Positions 15,846 to 24,077 are shown, counted from the first letter of the stretch. The stretch: 43,454 nt of DNA from an uncultured Alphaproteobacteria bacterium (GCA_937935995.1 CALGXF010000062.1:1-43454); one strand, 5' to 3'. Program-made: numbers and translations. The notes: a model not told the origin generated them from the letters alone.

Positions 15846-16505
15846 ATGCCGAGATTGAAAAACTTATTTGGAAAAAAGGTGTCGGAAAAAGGGGCGTCCG
15901 ACGCGATGATACATGCCACAAGCGCAAAGGGTGTAACAGGCAAAGAGTCGTCGCGAGTCCCCGCATTTCGCGGAACGACCCGTGTGAATTTTGGTCGATT
16001 ATTGCATCGGATGCATTTAACAGTCGGGACGGGTATGCGGAGAAGGTATGCCGGTCGTTCAGGGCAATTGAACCGATTAATGCCCCACAGACGGGGACAG
16101 CGTTTTTCATTTCCGACGGCTGAGATGCTATCGGATAAAATAATCGGCGGGGCGGCTACCCGTACCCTTACGCTCCGCCGATACCAAACCGGTCGAAGCA
16201 TGATTGAAATATTGGCAGTGTTGGCTATCGTCGGGATTTTGTCTGTTGCCGCTATCGGTGGATTAATGTGGGCTTTTGCCAAGTATCGGGCAAATGATAC
16301 CATCCGCGATGTCCATGTTTGGGAACTCGCTGCTTTAGACAGTAACCAACTTTATGACATGACAACCGGCGAATTGGTTCTTGCCGAATTGGGGAATACG
16401 TCTACACATGGGTATCCTATGGCCACCCAAGTTCAAGACAAAGATGTCTTTACATTACGGTGGATGACGTTCCAAAGCGCGTCTGTCGCCGAATGCTGGA
16501 TATGA
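15846..16505 (+). CDS. Prepilin-like surface protein, N-terminal part (frameshifted)
   Basis: 219 residues before a stop caused by a frame change. Residues 117-140 are a type IV prepilin N-terminus: cleavage would fall at G116/R117, Glu is at +5 (RSMIE), and a hydrophobic helix follows (ILAVLAIVGILSVAAIGG). The leader is unusually long (116 residues) and Arg-rich with few acidic residues, so it may be partly untranslated; an internal ATG at 16125 would give a 25-residue leader. After the helix a pilin head begins. At about 16452-16456 the frame changes: frame 0 reads VFT-LRWMTF, whereas the -1-base-deleted alternative gives VFT-ITVDDVPKRVC, the expected pilin strand. The rest is at 16460-18040. 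It lies just behind the poly-G promoter. Confidence 0.65.
   Translation: MPRLKNLFGKKVSEKGASDAMIHATSAKGVTGKESSRVPAFRGTTRVNFGRLLHRMHLTVGTGMRRRYAGRSGQLNRLMPHRRGQRFSFPTAEMLSDKIIGGAATRTLTLRRYQTGRSMIEILAVLAIVGILSVAAIGGLMWAFAKYRANDTIRDVHVWELAALDSNQLYDMTTGELVLAELGNTSTHGYPMATQVQDKDVFTLRWMTFQSASVAECWI
16143..16182 (+). repeat. Strong 12-bp hairpin upstream of the prepilin segment
   Basis: ATCGGCGGGGCG (16143-16154) pairs with CGCTCCGCCGAT (16171-16182), with one G-T pair and a 16-base loop. It sits 18 bases before the ATG of the prepilin SMIEIL stretch, in a GC-rich leader that also has other short inverted repeats. Confidence 0.6.
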
Positions 16506-18040
16506 TAGATGATACCATGCTGGTAACAGTCAATAATATTCAATATAAAGGAACAGACTTATGTGATGCGGATGAAAACGTATTTGCGTTTTATTTTAGT
16601 AAATACATGGGAGATGTGAGTAATATTTGCCTGCCGGCATGTACGGGGGAAGAACGGTGTTGCAACAACAGTTGTCAAATGATTCAAACGCCGTGTGGAG
16701 CGGATGGATGCATGGATTGCGGCAGTGATTATTGTACAACATCAAACACATGTTGTCCGACGCCGACGGCGACGAAGTGCGGGGATGAAGATTGTTGCGA
16801 CACCAAATGTTGTAACGGCGTGTGTTGTGCCGAAAGTTATATGACATGTGATGAGACAACGACATGCGGATGTCCGAACAACATGGTGCCGGATGCACAA
16901 ACTGGTACATGCAAATGTCCAGCGGATGCGCCGTATTATTTTGAAGAAGCAAACTTGTGTTGCAAATCCGGATACACACCCTTTGACGGTGTATGTCAAA
17001 AAATTGACTGTCGCGGCGGTCCCACAAATTATAATTGCTATATAAACGATAGATTGTGCGGATACAACTGTGACTCTGTCGGGCGCAATTGTCATAGTGG
17101 TATCTGTTATGCGGATGAATGTCGTGTATCCGATGGTGAAACATTTGGTATTGGAATTCTTGCATCAAATTATTACGGATGCTTTAAAACCAGAGAAGAC
17201 GGTATTGAATGTCAATCGTTTTATTCAAATCGAGTGCATTGGCGATGCTTTACGCCGGATAAAAAATCTGTCTGCTGTACAGCGGGGGCAGACATGGAAT
17301 GCGTGAATGGAACGTGTGATGAAGCCGTGTGTCCGGATGGATTCGAAGAAGGAAACTGGAATGACATTTCTGCCTGTGTTGAAAAAGATAAATTCGTTTT
17401 TTGTACACTTAGGAACAATACCTTATGGAGATGTTATAAAAACCATTTATTCTGTGGCGATTGTGAGGATGCTCAAACATGTTGTGATGGAAAGACGGGA
17501 TGCATAGACGGATATACCTTTAATCCGACAAATAATCGATGCGAAAATGCAACCAGTTATTGTTTAAGTAACACAACGGCAGACAAATACCTTTCAGGAG
17601 ATGGTTACCAAACTTGCTATACACAGGGTGGGGAAAAATGTGGACTAATCAATGGGACGGCACATGCTTTTACGTATGGAGCATGTGAGGATCCGGGTTG
17701 CCCGACCGGGATGAAATATGGAAAGGTTTTGACAATCGGTTATGGCTGCGTGGACGAAACGATAGGTGCTGATGGGATGGCGTGTATCTCTAACCAGGAT
17801 TATGTACCATCCAGATGTTATTATAGCGGCAAGCTATGCGGACAGCGATGCGATCTTAACGGCACCAATTGCGGCGAAGTTTATTTGCCGCAATGTGCTT
17901 TGTCCGGCCATTGCCCGCAAACAGGATATGATATGTCCAACGGGTGTACCTGTGACGGTGATGTGACGTCTATCGATGGAACGGATTACTGCTGTCCGAC
18001 CGGACATACATATACAAACGGAGCCTGCGCGATGAATTAA
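16460..18040 (+). CDS. Cys-rich surface protein, C-terminal part of the frameshifted pilin-like gene
   Basis: 526 residues open from a GTG at 16460. The first part (VPKRVCRRMLDMIDD, then VNNIQYKGTDLCDAD) completes the PilS-like pilin head begun in the upstream frame. From about residue 60 on it is a very Cys-rich, repetitive extracellular region (CTGEERCCNNSC, CCDTKCCNGVCC, CGCPNNMVPDAQTGTCKCP, and three related units of the type CRGGPTNYNCY / CYIND / LCGYNCDSVG), probably held by disulphides. No RBS precedes the GTG, so it is most likely not independently translated: the two parts make one gene broken by a single base, by mutation, phase variation or sequencing error. Its last four bases overlap the stop of the convergent uvrB. 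Confidence 0.65.
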   Translation: MDDVPKRVCRRMLDMIDDTMLVTVNNIQYKGTDLCDADENVFAFYFSKYMGDVSNICLPACTGEERCCNNSCQMIQTPCGADGCMDCGSDYCTTSNTCCPTPTATKCGDEDCCDTKCCNGVCCAESYMTCDETTTCGCPNNMVPDAQTGTCKCPADAPYYFEEANLCCKSGYTPFDGVCQKIDCRGGPTNYNCYINDRLCGYNCDSVGRNCHSGICYADECRVSDGETFGIGILASNYYGCFKTREDGIECQSFYSNRVHWRCFTPDKKSVCCTAGADMECVNGTCDEAVCPDGFEEGNWNDISACVEKDKFVFCTLRNNTLWRCYKNHLFCGDCEDAQTCCDGKTGCIDGYTFNPTNNRCENATSYCLSNTTADKYLSGDGYQTCYTQGGEKCGLINGTAHAFTYGACEDPGCPTGMKYGKVLTIGYGCVDETIGADGMACISNQDYVPSRCYYSGKLCGQRCDLNGTNCGEVYLPQCALSGHCPQTGYDMSNGCTCDGDVTSIDGTDYCCPTGHTYTNGACAMN

Positions 18041-20064
18041 CTTTTTTTCAAGCCGAGTTCTTTGCTTTGAAGTTTCTTGATTTCGTCCCGCAGACGGATA
18101 GCTTCTTCAAAATTCAAATCTTCGGCAGCTTGTTTCATTTCCTTTTCCAAACGAGCAACCGTTTTTTCAACTTGGCCTGAAATCAGTTGGACTTCTTCTT
18201 CCAAATAGGTGTCTACGTAATCTTGTTCGCAGATGTCTTTCATCAAGTCCGGAATTTCCTTTTGGATGGTTTTGGGAGTGATGCCGTGCGCTTGGTTATA
18301 AGCAATTTGTTTCTCCCGCCGGCGAGCTGTTTCGGAAACGGCTTTGTCAATGGAATTTGTGATTTTATCAGCATATAAAATCACGCGTCCGTTCACATGC
18401 CGCGCGGCTCGTCCAATCGTTTGAATAAGAGACGTTTCCGAACGCAAGAACCCTTCTTTGTCCGCATCCAAAATAGCCACCAAAGCACATTCCGGAATAT
18501 CCAGCCCTTCACGCAGCAAGTTAATTCCCACCAACACATCAAACGTACCGGAACGCAAATCTTTAATAATCTGAATCCGCTCTAACGTATCGATGTCCGA
18601 ATGCATGTAACGGACTTTAATGCCGTTTTCAGCCAAATATTCCGTTAAATCTTCTGCCATCTTTTTGGTCAGCGTTGTAACCAAAACACGTTCGCCTTTT
18701 TGCGCGCATTCAATGCATTCGCTTAATAAATCATCCACTTGATTTGTAACGGGACGAATATCGCAAATCGGATCCAACAAACCGGTCGGCCGAATAATTT
18801 GTTCGGTGAAAACACCTTTTGTTTGTTCCATTTCCCACTTGCCGGGCGTCGCCGAAACAAAAATCGTATTCGGGCGCATGGCATTCCATTCTTCAAATTT
18901 CAAAGGTCGATTGTCTTTGGCGCTCGGTAAACGAAAGCCGTATTCTGCCAACGTATCTTTTCGCGAAAAATCACCTTTGTACATCGCACCCAGTTGCGGG
19001 ATTGTCACATGGCTTTCGTCAATAAACAAGATAGCATCTTTCGGCAAGTATTCAAACAACGTCGGCGGCGCTTCTCCGGGGCGACGTCCCGTTAAATGCC
19101 GCGAGTAATTTTCAATGCCTTTGCATGTTCCCGTTGCTTCCAACATTTCTAAATCAAACCGCGTGCGTTGTTCCAATCGTTCGGCTTCCAAAGGCATGTT
19201 GTTTTCTTTAAAATAAGCTAACCGGTCTTTTAATTCCGCTTTAATTGTCCGAATAGCCTGAGAAACAGCCGGCCGCGGTGTCACATAGTGGCTGGCCGGA
19301 TAAATCGTGATTTCATTTAAAGCCAATTTTTGTTCGCCCGTCAATGGGTCGAATTCATGGATGCTTTCCAGCTCATCTCCAAAGAAAGATAAACGCCATG
19401 CCAAATCTTCGTAATGAGACGGGAAGACATCAACAATGTCTCCCGAAACCCGGAAAGAACCCCGCTCAAACGCCAGATTGTTGCGTTGATATTGCAATTC
19501 GACAAGATGTTTAGACAAATCACTGATGTCCCAACTGTCACCGACACGCATCGGAATTTTCATCGCGGAATAAGATTCAACACTGCCTAAGCCGTAAATG
19601 CATGACACGGAAGAAACAATGACAACATCGCGCCGTTCCAAAATGTCTCGTGTGGCTGCATGCCGCATCCGGTCAATTTGTTCGTTGATGGCCGAATCTT
19701 TTTCGATATATGTATCGGTTCGCGGAATGTAGGCTTCCGGTTGGTAATAATCATAGTAAGAAACGAAATATTCGACGGCATTTTCCGGGAAAAAGGATTT
19801 CATTTCTCCATATAACTGAGCCGCCAAAATTTTATTATGCGCTAAAATCAGAGCAGGGCGCTTCATGCGTTGAATGATTTGAGCCATCGTATAAGTTTTC
19901 CCGGATCCCGTGATGCCGAGCAAAACTTGGTTATGTTCGTTTTGTTGCAATCCGGCAACAAGTTCCGAAATTGCTTGTTCTTGATCACCGGCGGGCTGAA
20001 AAGGGGACGCCAATTTAAACTCGGCCGGAGTCAAGTCTGTTGAATGTTCATACAAAGGGAACAT
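18037..20064 (-). CDS. uvrB: Excinuclease ABC subunit B
   Basis: A 675-residue damage-verification helicase of nucleotide-excision repair; it takes over DNA from UvrA and positions UvrC. Seen in order: Walker A GITGSGKT (50-57), the beta-hairpin YYDYYQPEAYIP (about 103-114) that inserts between strands, the DESH box (LFIDESHVTIPQ), TLTKKMAEDL, the QTIGRAAR motif VI, and a C-terminal UVR domain (LEKEMKQAAEDLNFEEAIRL) that binds UvrC. Length is normal. The RBS is weak. The gene follows the membrane protein at 20071 by six bases and probably shares its transcript with infA. Its stop overlaps the end of the Cys-rich gene by four bases. Confidence 0.97.
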   Translation of the reverse strand: MFPLYEHSTDLTPAEFKLASPFQPAGDQEQAISELVAGLQQNEHNQVLLGITGSGKTYTMAQIIQRMKRPALILAHNKILAAQLYGEMKSFFPENAVEYFVSYYDYYQPEAYIPRTDTYIEKDSAINEQIDRMRHAATRDILERRDVVIVSSVSCIYGLGSVESYSAMKIPMRVGDSWDISDLSKHLVELQYQRNNLAFERGSFRVSGDIVDVFPSHYEDLAWRLSFFGDELESIHEFDPLTGEQKLALNEITIYPASHYVTPRPAVSQAIRTIKAELKDRLAYFKENNMPLEAERLEQRTRFDLEMLEATGTCKGIENYSRHLTGRRPGEAPPTLFEYLPKDAILFIDESHVTIPQLGAMYKGDFSRKDTLAEYGFRLPSAKDNRPLKFEEWNAMRPNTIFVSATPGKWEMEQTKGVFTEQIIRPTGLLDPICDIRPVTNQVDDLLSECIECAQKGERVLVTTLTKKMAEDLTEYLAENGIKVRYMHSDIDTLERIQIIKDLRSGTFDVLVGINLLREGLDIPECALVAILDADKEGFLRSETSLIQTIGRAARHVNGRVILYADKITNSIDKAVSETARRREKQIAYNQAHGITPKTIQKEIPDLMKDICEQDYVDTYLEEEVQLISGQVEKTVARLEKEMKQAAEDLNFEEAIRLRDEIKKLQSKELGLKKS

Positions 20065-20070
20065 GATTTT

Positions 20071-21144
20071 TTACCGTTTTTTTATTTTGGAAAATTCGTC
20101 TTTAGCGGACGACCATAAAATTGTACTCGCTTTTTTGACATCTGAAAAGACATCTCTTAGTCGAGGTTTCGGTTCTCCCCACGTATTTAAGCGTGTCACC
20201 AAATCCAAATATAAAACAATCATGGCAACAAGAGCGACCCAAATGAAATCTTGAATTAAAATACCCAGTAAAGCCAAAATAATCATTCGCTTCATTAAAA
20301 ACGGCATAATCCCGACGGCATTCAGATGATTTTGAATGACGCGCGTCACATAAAACGTATATTTAATCGGCATTTGTTGAGACCGATGTCTGATCCGATA
20401 AATCAAAGAAGACAGCCATTCGAAATAATAGTAAGAGGGCATAACAAAGAAAGCCAACCACATGCCTTTGCCGGCCATCATAATGAAGAAAAATCCCATT
20501 AAAAAGCCGAGCGGTGCTGATCCGGTTTTACCGAGTTGCAAATGCGGAAATGTCTTTTTATAAAAGAGGAACCCCAACACGGCCGCTAATATCAAAATCG
20601 GGTAAAAAGAAAAAGACAAGGGAAACAGCGCCGGGTAAAGCGGAGCAAGAAACGTAAAACCAATACACAACGTTTGTGTTTGAGCCAATGTCATCGACTC
20701 TACTTTATCCATTGTCGTATAAAGGTGAATAAAGCCCGCCCACAAAATGGATAAACACAAACGATCCAGCCCGATTGGCAACAAGCCTTGGAAAACCAGA
20801 ATATCTGACGGTAAAAATTGCGAGCAAATCAAGGTAACGAATAAATAAATCCAAAACCGATTGATGATGCCTTTTTCAATGGAATAAAGGGATAAAGACA
20901 ACGCCGCAATCAGAAACGGAAAAATACCGAAAGGCGACAACGTGTTCGGCCATTCATTCGGCCCGGATGCGATTTCCAAAAACGACCAGCCCAAAAAAAT
21001 AGCCCCGATAACGGCAACGCCGCATTTGTTGGACATATCTTTAATTTGAGTCGGCAATTTGTTCGGGTTGTATAAAAAATAGGTAAAAACGAACGACAAA
21101 ATCCCGGTTGTCATCATGCACGAGAAAAAGTAAACCAAACCCAT
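20071..21144 (-). CDS. Polytopic membrane protein, degenerate MraY/WecA-like glycosyltransferase family 4
   Basis: 357 residues with about ten hydrophobic segments. The layout resembles the polyprenyl-phosphate N-acetylhexosamine-1-phosphate transferases (MraY/WecA): an inner-loop MDKVESM stands where these enzymes have the MDGxDG Asp pair, and LQLGKTGSAPLGFLMG where they have the GDxGS Asp motif. In both places the key Asp residues are missing or altered, so catalysis is doubtful. The C-terminal cytoplasmic tail is basic (SSAKDEFSKIKKR). It lies between infA and uvrB with gaps of 28 and 6 bases. It could be an inactive paralogue or a family of its own; the family call is by eye. Confidence 0.6.
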   Translation of the reverse strand: MGLVYFFSCMMTTGILSFVFTYFLYNPNKLPTQIKDMSNKCGVAVIGAIFLGWSFLEIASGPNEWPNTLSPFGIFPFLIAALSLSLYSIEKGIINRFWIYLFVTLICSQFLPSDILVFQGLLPIGLDRLCLSILWAGFIHLYTTMDKVESMTLAQTQTLCIGFTFLAPLYPALFPLSFSFYPILILAAVLGFLFYKKTFPHLQLGKTGSAPLGFLMGFFFIMMAGKGMWLAFFVMPSYYYFEWLSSLIYRIRHRSQQMPIKYTFYVTRVIQNHLNAVGIMPFLMKRMIILALLGILIQDFIWVALVAMIVLYLDLVTRLNTWGEPKPRLRDVFSDVKKASTILWSSAKDEFSKIKKR

Positions 21145-21172
21145 TTTTATCCCCTTTTCGTTAAAAGTTTAT

Positions 21173-21394
21173 CTAACTTTTATGTCTAAACGAAATCCGA
21201 CCTTTTGTCAAATCATAAGGAGTCATTTCAATTTCAACTTTATCGCCGACCATGACACGAATACGGAATTTACGCATTTTGCCGGCAGTGTGTGCCAAAA
21301 TTTCATGTCCGTTTTCTAATTGAACGCGAAACATCGCGTTCGGTAATTTTTCAACAACCGTTCCCGTAAACGTTAAAACTTCTTCTTTCGCCAT
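21173..21394 (-). CDS. infA: Translation initiation factor IF-1
   Basis: A 73-residue S1/OB-fold protein that binds the ribosomal A site during initiation. The sequence is canonical: an early FTGTVVEKLPNAMFRVQLEN, GHEILAHTAGKMRKFRIR, VGDKVEIEMTPYDL and the KGRISFRHK tail. The RBS is AAAGAGG. It heads a probable operon with the 20071 membrane protein and uvrB. Confidence 0.97.
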   Translation of the reverse strand: MAKEEVLTFTGTVVEKLPNAMFRVQLENGHEILAHTAGKMRKFRIRVMVGDKVEIEMTPYDLTKGRISFRHKS

Positions 21395-21477
21395 AAAAAA
21401 ACCTCTTTTTTGTTAAAAGTTGTCCTAATATATTCCTTTTTACAGGCTTTGGCAATAAAAAAAGCGGATTTTTTTCA

Positions 21478-22068
21478 TTAAGGGACGAACAAAGAAGAAG
21501 TCGATGGTGTGCGTTGGAAAGCTTTGAATAAAGAGACTTTTAAATCTTCCTGTTGCAGGGGCGTCAGGTATTTGTTAAACAGCAATCCCAAAGAGACGCG
21601 CTTTCGTTCCTGATCGCCGCATAATTCGGATAAAGTCGGTTGTACCGATACGTGCAGGTCTCTGCCGCCTTCGTAGGCAAAAGAAGGAATGGCTTGGCTT
21701 TCCAAAATGTTTTCGCAAATATAGTAAGGCACATTTTGCAGTTGAATCATGAACTTGTCATCTGCTTGGACGTAGACGGATAACGTGACGCCGGATGAAA
21801 GCTGATACGTGTTGCCTTTTGCACCGTCGATAATCGGTTGCAACGGTAACGGCCCGATTTCTGCCAGCCGTTGCGGATTACCCGAAACAATCAATGCTGT
21901 TCGAATGACGGTTTGAACCGTTTTGTTGGTTTCAAAAGTCCGTTGTGCTTTCCGATATCCCCAAAAGCATCCCATGACTAAAAAGACAAGGAATAAAAAA
22001 GTTAAAATCATGCCGAACAACCGGAAGACTTTATCTTGATCGGAAATATCATACGCTTTTGAAAACAT
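21478..22068 (-). CDS. Membrane-anchored PilS-like pilin-head protein
   Basis: 196 residues. One hydrophobic helix (about 17-37, FGMILTFLFLVFLVMGCFWG) is followed by a globular domain. There is no prepilin cleavage motif. By eye the domain runs parallel to the frameshifted pilin gene at 15846: FWGYRKAQ against MWAFAKYR after the helix, then FMIQLQNVPYYICENIL against FTITVDDVPKRVCRRML, then ELCGDQ against DLCDAD. So it is probably a non-cleaved relative of PilS-type pilins, with a Cys pair likely forming a disulphide. It is a single-gene unit between rpsD and infA. Role in pilus assembly or surface display is inference. Confidence 0.55.
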   Translation of the reverse strand: MFSKAYDISDQDKVFRLFGMILTFLFLVFLVMGCFWGYRKAQRTFETNKTVQTVIRTALIVSGNPQRLAEIGPLPLQPIIDGAKGNTYQLSSGVTLSVYVQADDKFMIQLQNVPYYICENILESQAIPSFAYEGGRDLHVSVQPTLSELCGDQERKRVSLGLLFNKYLTPLQQEDLKVSLFKAFQRTPSTSSLFVP

Positions 22069-22137
22069 AATGCACCTTTACGAGGGGGATATAGTCTTTT
22101 TAACCCGTTAAGTCAAGAAAAATTCGTAAAAAGAGCA

Positions 22138-22167
22138 TAAAAAAAGCCCCGCTGAACGAGGCTTTTT
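22138..22167 (-). terminator. Intrinsic terminator after rpsD
   Basis: On the minus strand AAAAAGCC(T)CG and CG(G)GGCTTTTTTT fold around a short TTCAG loop and end in a T run, about 20 bases past the rpsD stop. Confidence 0.8.
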
Positions 22168-22183
22168 CGAAAGGACGTGAATA

Positions 22184-22798
22184 TTACCGAGAGTAGTATT
22201 CGACGACCAAATTCGGTTCCATTTGAGAAGCATACGGAATGTCAGCCAATTTCGGCGTACGGACATAAGTACCGGACATTTCTTTTTCGTTGACTTCGAT
22301 GTAATCGGGAACAGTCCGTTCCGCAGAAGCCATCGCTTCAATCACTAAAGCCATTTCTTTGGCTTTCGGAGCGACTTCGATTTTGTCGCCTTCACGAACC
22401 AAATAAGACGGGATGTTCACTTTTTTACCGTTCACCAAAACGTGACCGTGGTTCACAAATTGACGAGCCGCAAAAACTGTCGGAACAAATTTCATCCGAT
22501 AAACGATTGCATCCAAACGGCTTTCCAAAATGCCGACCAAGTTTTCGGAAGTATCCCCTTTGCGGCGGATAGCTTCGGCATAGTACTTGCGCAATTGTTT
22601 TTCGGAAACGTTTCCGTAATACCCTTTTAATTTTTGTTTAGCGCGTAATTGAACACCATAATCCGTCGGTTTGCCGCGGTGTTGACCGTGTTGACCCGGA
22701 CCATATTCACGTTTGTTAAACGGGCTTTTTGCACGACCCCATAAAGAAGTGCCTAAACGGCGTTCAATTTTATATTTTGCGTTAATGCGTTTTGACAT
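22184..22798 (-). CDS. rpsD: 30S ribosomal protein S4
   Basis: A 204-residue primary 16S rRNA-binding protein that nucleates 30S assembly and also acts as a translational repressor of its own mRNA in many bacteria. The N-terminus (MSKRINAKYKIERRLG, then LWGRAKSPFNKREYGPGQHG) is the alphaproteobacterial form without the Cys zinc knuckle. The S4 RNA-binding domain (about 93-155) shows LESRLDAIVYRM, ARQFVNHGHVLVNGKKVNIPS. The start at 22798 follows AAGGAAAACAAC; a longer frame to 22879 lies within the leader. It is a stand-alone gene rather than part of an alpha operon. Confidence 0.97.
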   Translation of the reverse strand: MSKRINAKYKIERRLGTSLWGRAKSPFNKREYGPGQHGQHRGKPTDYGVQLRAKQKLKGYYGNVSEKQLRKYYAEAIRRKGDTSENLVGILESRLDAIVYRMKFVPTVFAARQFVNHGHVLVNGKKVNIPSYLVREGDKIEVAPKAKEMALVIEAMASAERTVPDYIEVNEKEMSGTYVRTPKLADIPYASQMEPNLVVEYYSR

Positions 22799-22905
22799 GT
22801 TGTTTTCCTTATTTGTCAAATGTTGTGCCAATAGTCCCTGCCGGATAACCCGCGGGCCGAACAAGCAGGAAACCAACACCTGTGTTCACTTTCTTGGCGT
22901 TAAGA
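22799..22905 (-). promoter_or_regulatory. Long rpsD 5' leader, possible S4 autoregulatory element
   Basis: About 105 bases separate the promoter from the rpsD ATG, long for a single gene. The leader has a foldable GC-rich centre, with CCTGC (near 22865) able to pair with GCAGG (near 22840) around a CGGCCCGCGGG stretch. S4 represses its own synthesis in several phyla. This is inference only. Confidence 0.35.
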
Positions 22906-22911
22906 GCCGGT

Positions 22912-22940
22912 AATATATCTGATTTTAAAGAGAAAGTCAA
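22912..22940 (-). promoter_or_regulatory. rpsD promoter
   Basis: -35 TTGACT (22940-22935), a 17-base spacer, -10 TATATT (22917-22912) on the minus strand. It lies between the alr stop and the rpsD leader, so rpsD has its own strong promoter. Confidence 0.8.
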
Positions 22941-22949
22941 GCATAAAAG

Positions 22950-24017
22950 CTATTTTTCATAATTTCGGATAAAACGAATGCCTTTGCCAAAGCGTGATAA
23001 GATTTCATATGCGCTGGTGCCGGCGTCTTGAGCCATGTCATCAGGCGTATATGTGTCATTCAGCACGTCGATTAAATCTCCGGGACGTAAATCGGGGGCA
23101 TTCGTGATATCACAGATTGTACTGTCCATGCAGATGCGTCCTAAAATCGGCAGACTTTTACCGTTGACCCAAAAGCGACCTTTGTTGGATAAACTGACAA
23201 ATAAACCGTCTCCGTATCCGATGGAAACGATGGCGGTTTTCATCGGATGAGTTGCCGTAAAAGTGGCGCCGTAACTGATGCTTTCGCCGGCATCAATGGA
23301 TACGGTTTGTAAGACGGTTGCCCGAATGCTTAAAACGGATTTTAACGGCAAATCGGTTGATTTCGGGCGCGTGATGCCATATAAAAGAGCGCCGATACGC
23401 ACAAGGTCGTATGTATATCCGGAACCAAGAAGTGTTCCGCCCGAAGCCGATAAGGACACCGGGACATGCGGGAACAGTGTACGGCATTCTTCGAATACTT
23501 CCCGTTGGTGCGAGTTCATCGGATGAGCCGGTGTATCCGGGCAAGCCAGATGAGACATAAACAGGCAGATATTCCGGCGTTGTTCAGGCGTTAAAAGGTG
23601 TAAATCTGCCGGCCGGATACCCAGTCGGTTTAATCCGGTGTCTATTTGAAGAGCTGGCTCTATATCGGTCATGCCTTGATTATTCCACCACGCAACATCT
23701 TCCAAAGACGATAAAACCGGAATCAAACGATTTTCTTTGACGGTCTTTAAATCGTTCGTGCCGATGCCTTGTAAAACATAAATCGAGGCATTCGGTGCAA
23801 AGGGCCGAATTTGAGCGCCTTCCGATGCGTAAGCGACAAAAAACGTTGAACAAGTCGGGTAAAGCGTTTTAACAACGTGTTCGGCACCCAAACTGTAGGC
23901 ATTATCTTTGACAACCGCTGCCGTTCGAGCCGGTGCCGCTTTTGTCTTTAAAACTTGATAATTGCTTTGAATATGATTTAAATGAACCGTAAAAACCGGT
24001 TGAACGGCTGTTTTCAT
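22950..24017 (-). CDS. alr: Alanine racemase
   Basis: A 355-residue PLP enzyme that interconverts L- and D-alanine for peptidoglycan. The Schiff-base Lys is K37 (AAVVKDNAYSLG, where most homologues have AVVKANAYGHG), and the second catalytic base is Y249 (ISYGATFTA). Other conserved blocks are QIDTGLNRLGI, HLACPDTP, IGYGDG and ILGRICMD. The C-terminal beta domain is complete. The start follows AGAGGAAGAAC. It is upstream of rpsD on the same strand, but rpsD has its own promoter. Confidence 0.95.
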   Translation of the reverse strand: MKTAVQPVFTVHLNHIQSNYQVLKTKAAPARTAAVVKDNAYSLGAEHVVKTLYPTCSTFFVAYASEGAQIRPFAPNASIYVLQGIGTNDLKTVKENRLIPVLSSLEDVAWWNNQGMTDIEPALQIDTGLNRLGIRPADLHLLTPEQRRNICLFMSHLACPDTPAHPMNSHQREVFEECRTLFPHVPVSLSASGGTLLGSGYTYDLVRIGALLYGITRPKSTDLPLKSVLSIRATVLQTVSIDAGESISYGATFTATHPMKTAIVSIGYGDGLFVSLSNKGRFWVNGKSLPILGRICMDSTICDITNAPDLRPGDLIDVLNDTYTPDDMAQDAGTSAYEILSRFGKGIRFIRNYEK

Positions 24018-24038
24018 GTTCTTCCTCTTTTCGGGCTT

Positions 24039-24068
24039 TTTTTACCACATTTCCGGTCAAATTGTCAA
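24039..24068 (-). promoter_or_regulatory. Possible alr promoter
   Basis: -35 TTGACA (24068-24063), an 18-base spacer, -10 TAAAAA (24044-24039) on the minus strand. The -10 is weak. It is back-to-back with the promoter of the gene at 24150. Confidence 0.4.
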
Positions 24069-24077
24069 AAGGAAAAG

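Noticed and set aside
15782..16123. A frame starting inside the -35 of the poly-G promoter (MTVGGGG...)
   Set aside because: It begins at the promoter itself and lacks an RBS; the AGAGGAG-ATG at 15846 is the better start.
16452..16460. Programmed ribosomal frameshift in the pilin-like gene
   Set aside because: No slippery heptamer, downstream pseudoknot or stimulatory SD-like site is evident; a mutation or a read error is simpler.
16596..17168. Long minus-strand frames opposite the Cys-rich gene
   Set aside because: Cys/His-rich shadows of the Cys-rich coding strand with no RBS or family.
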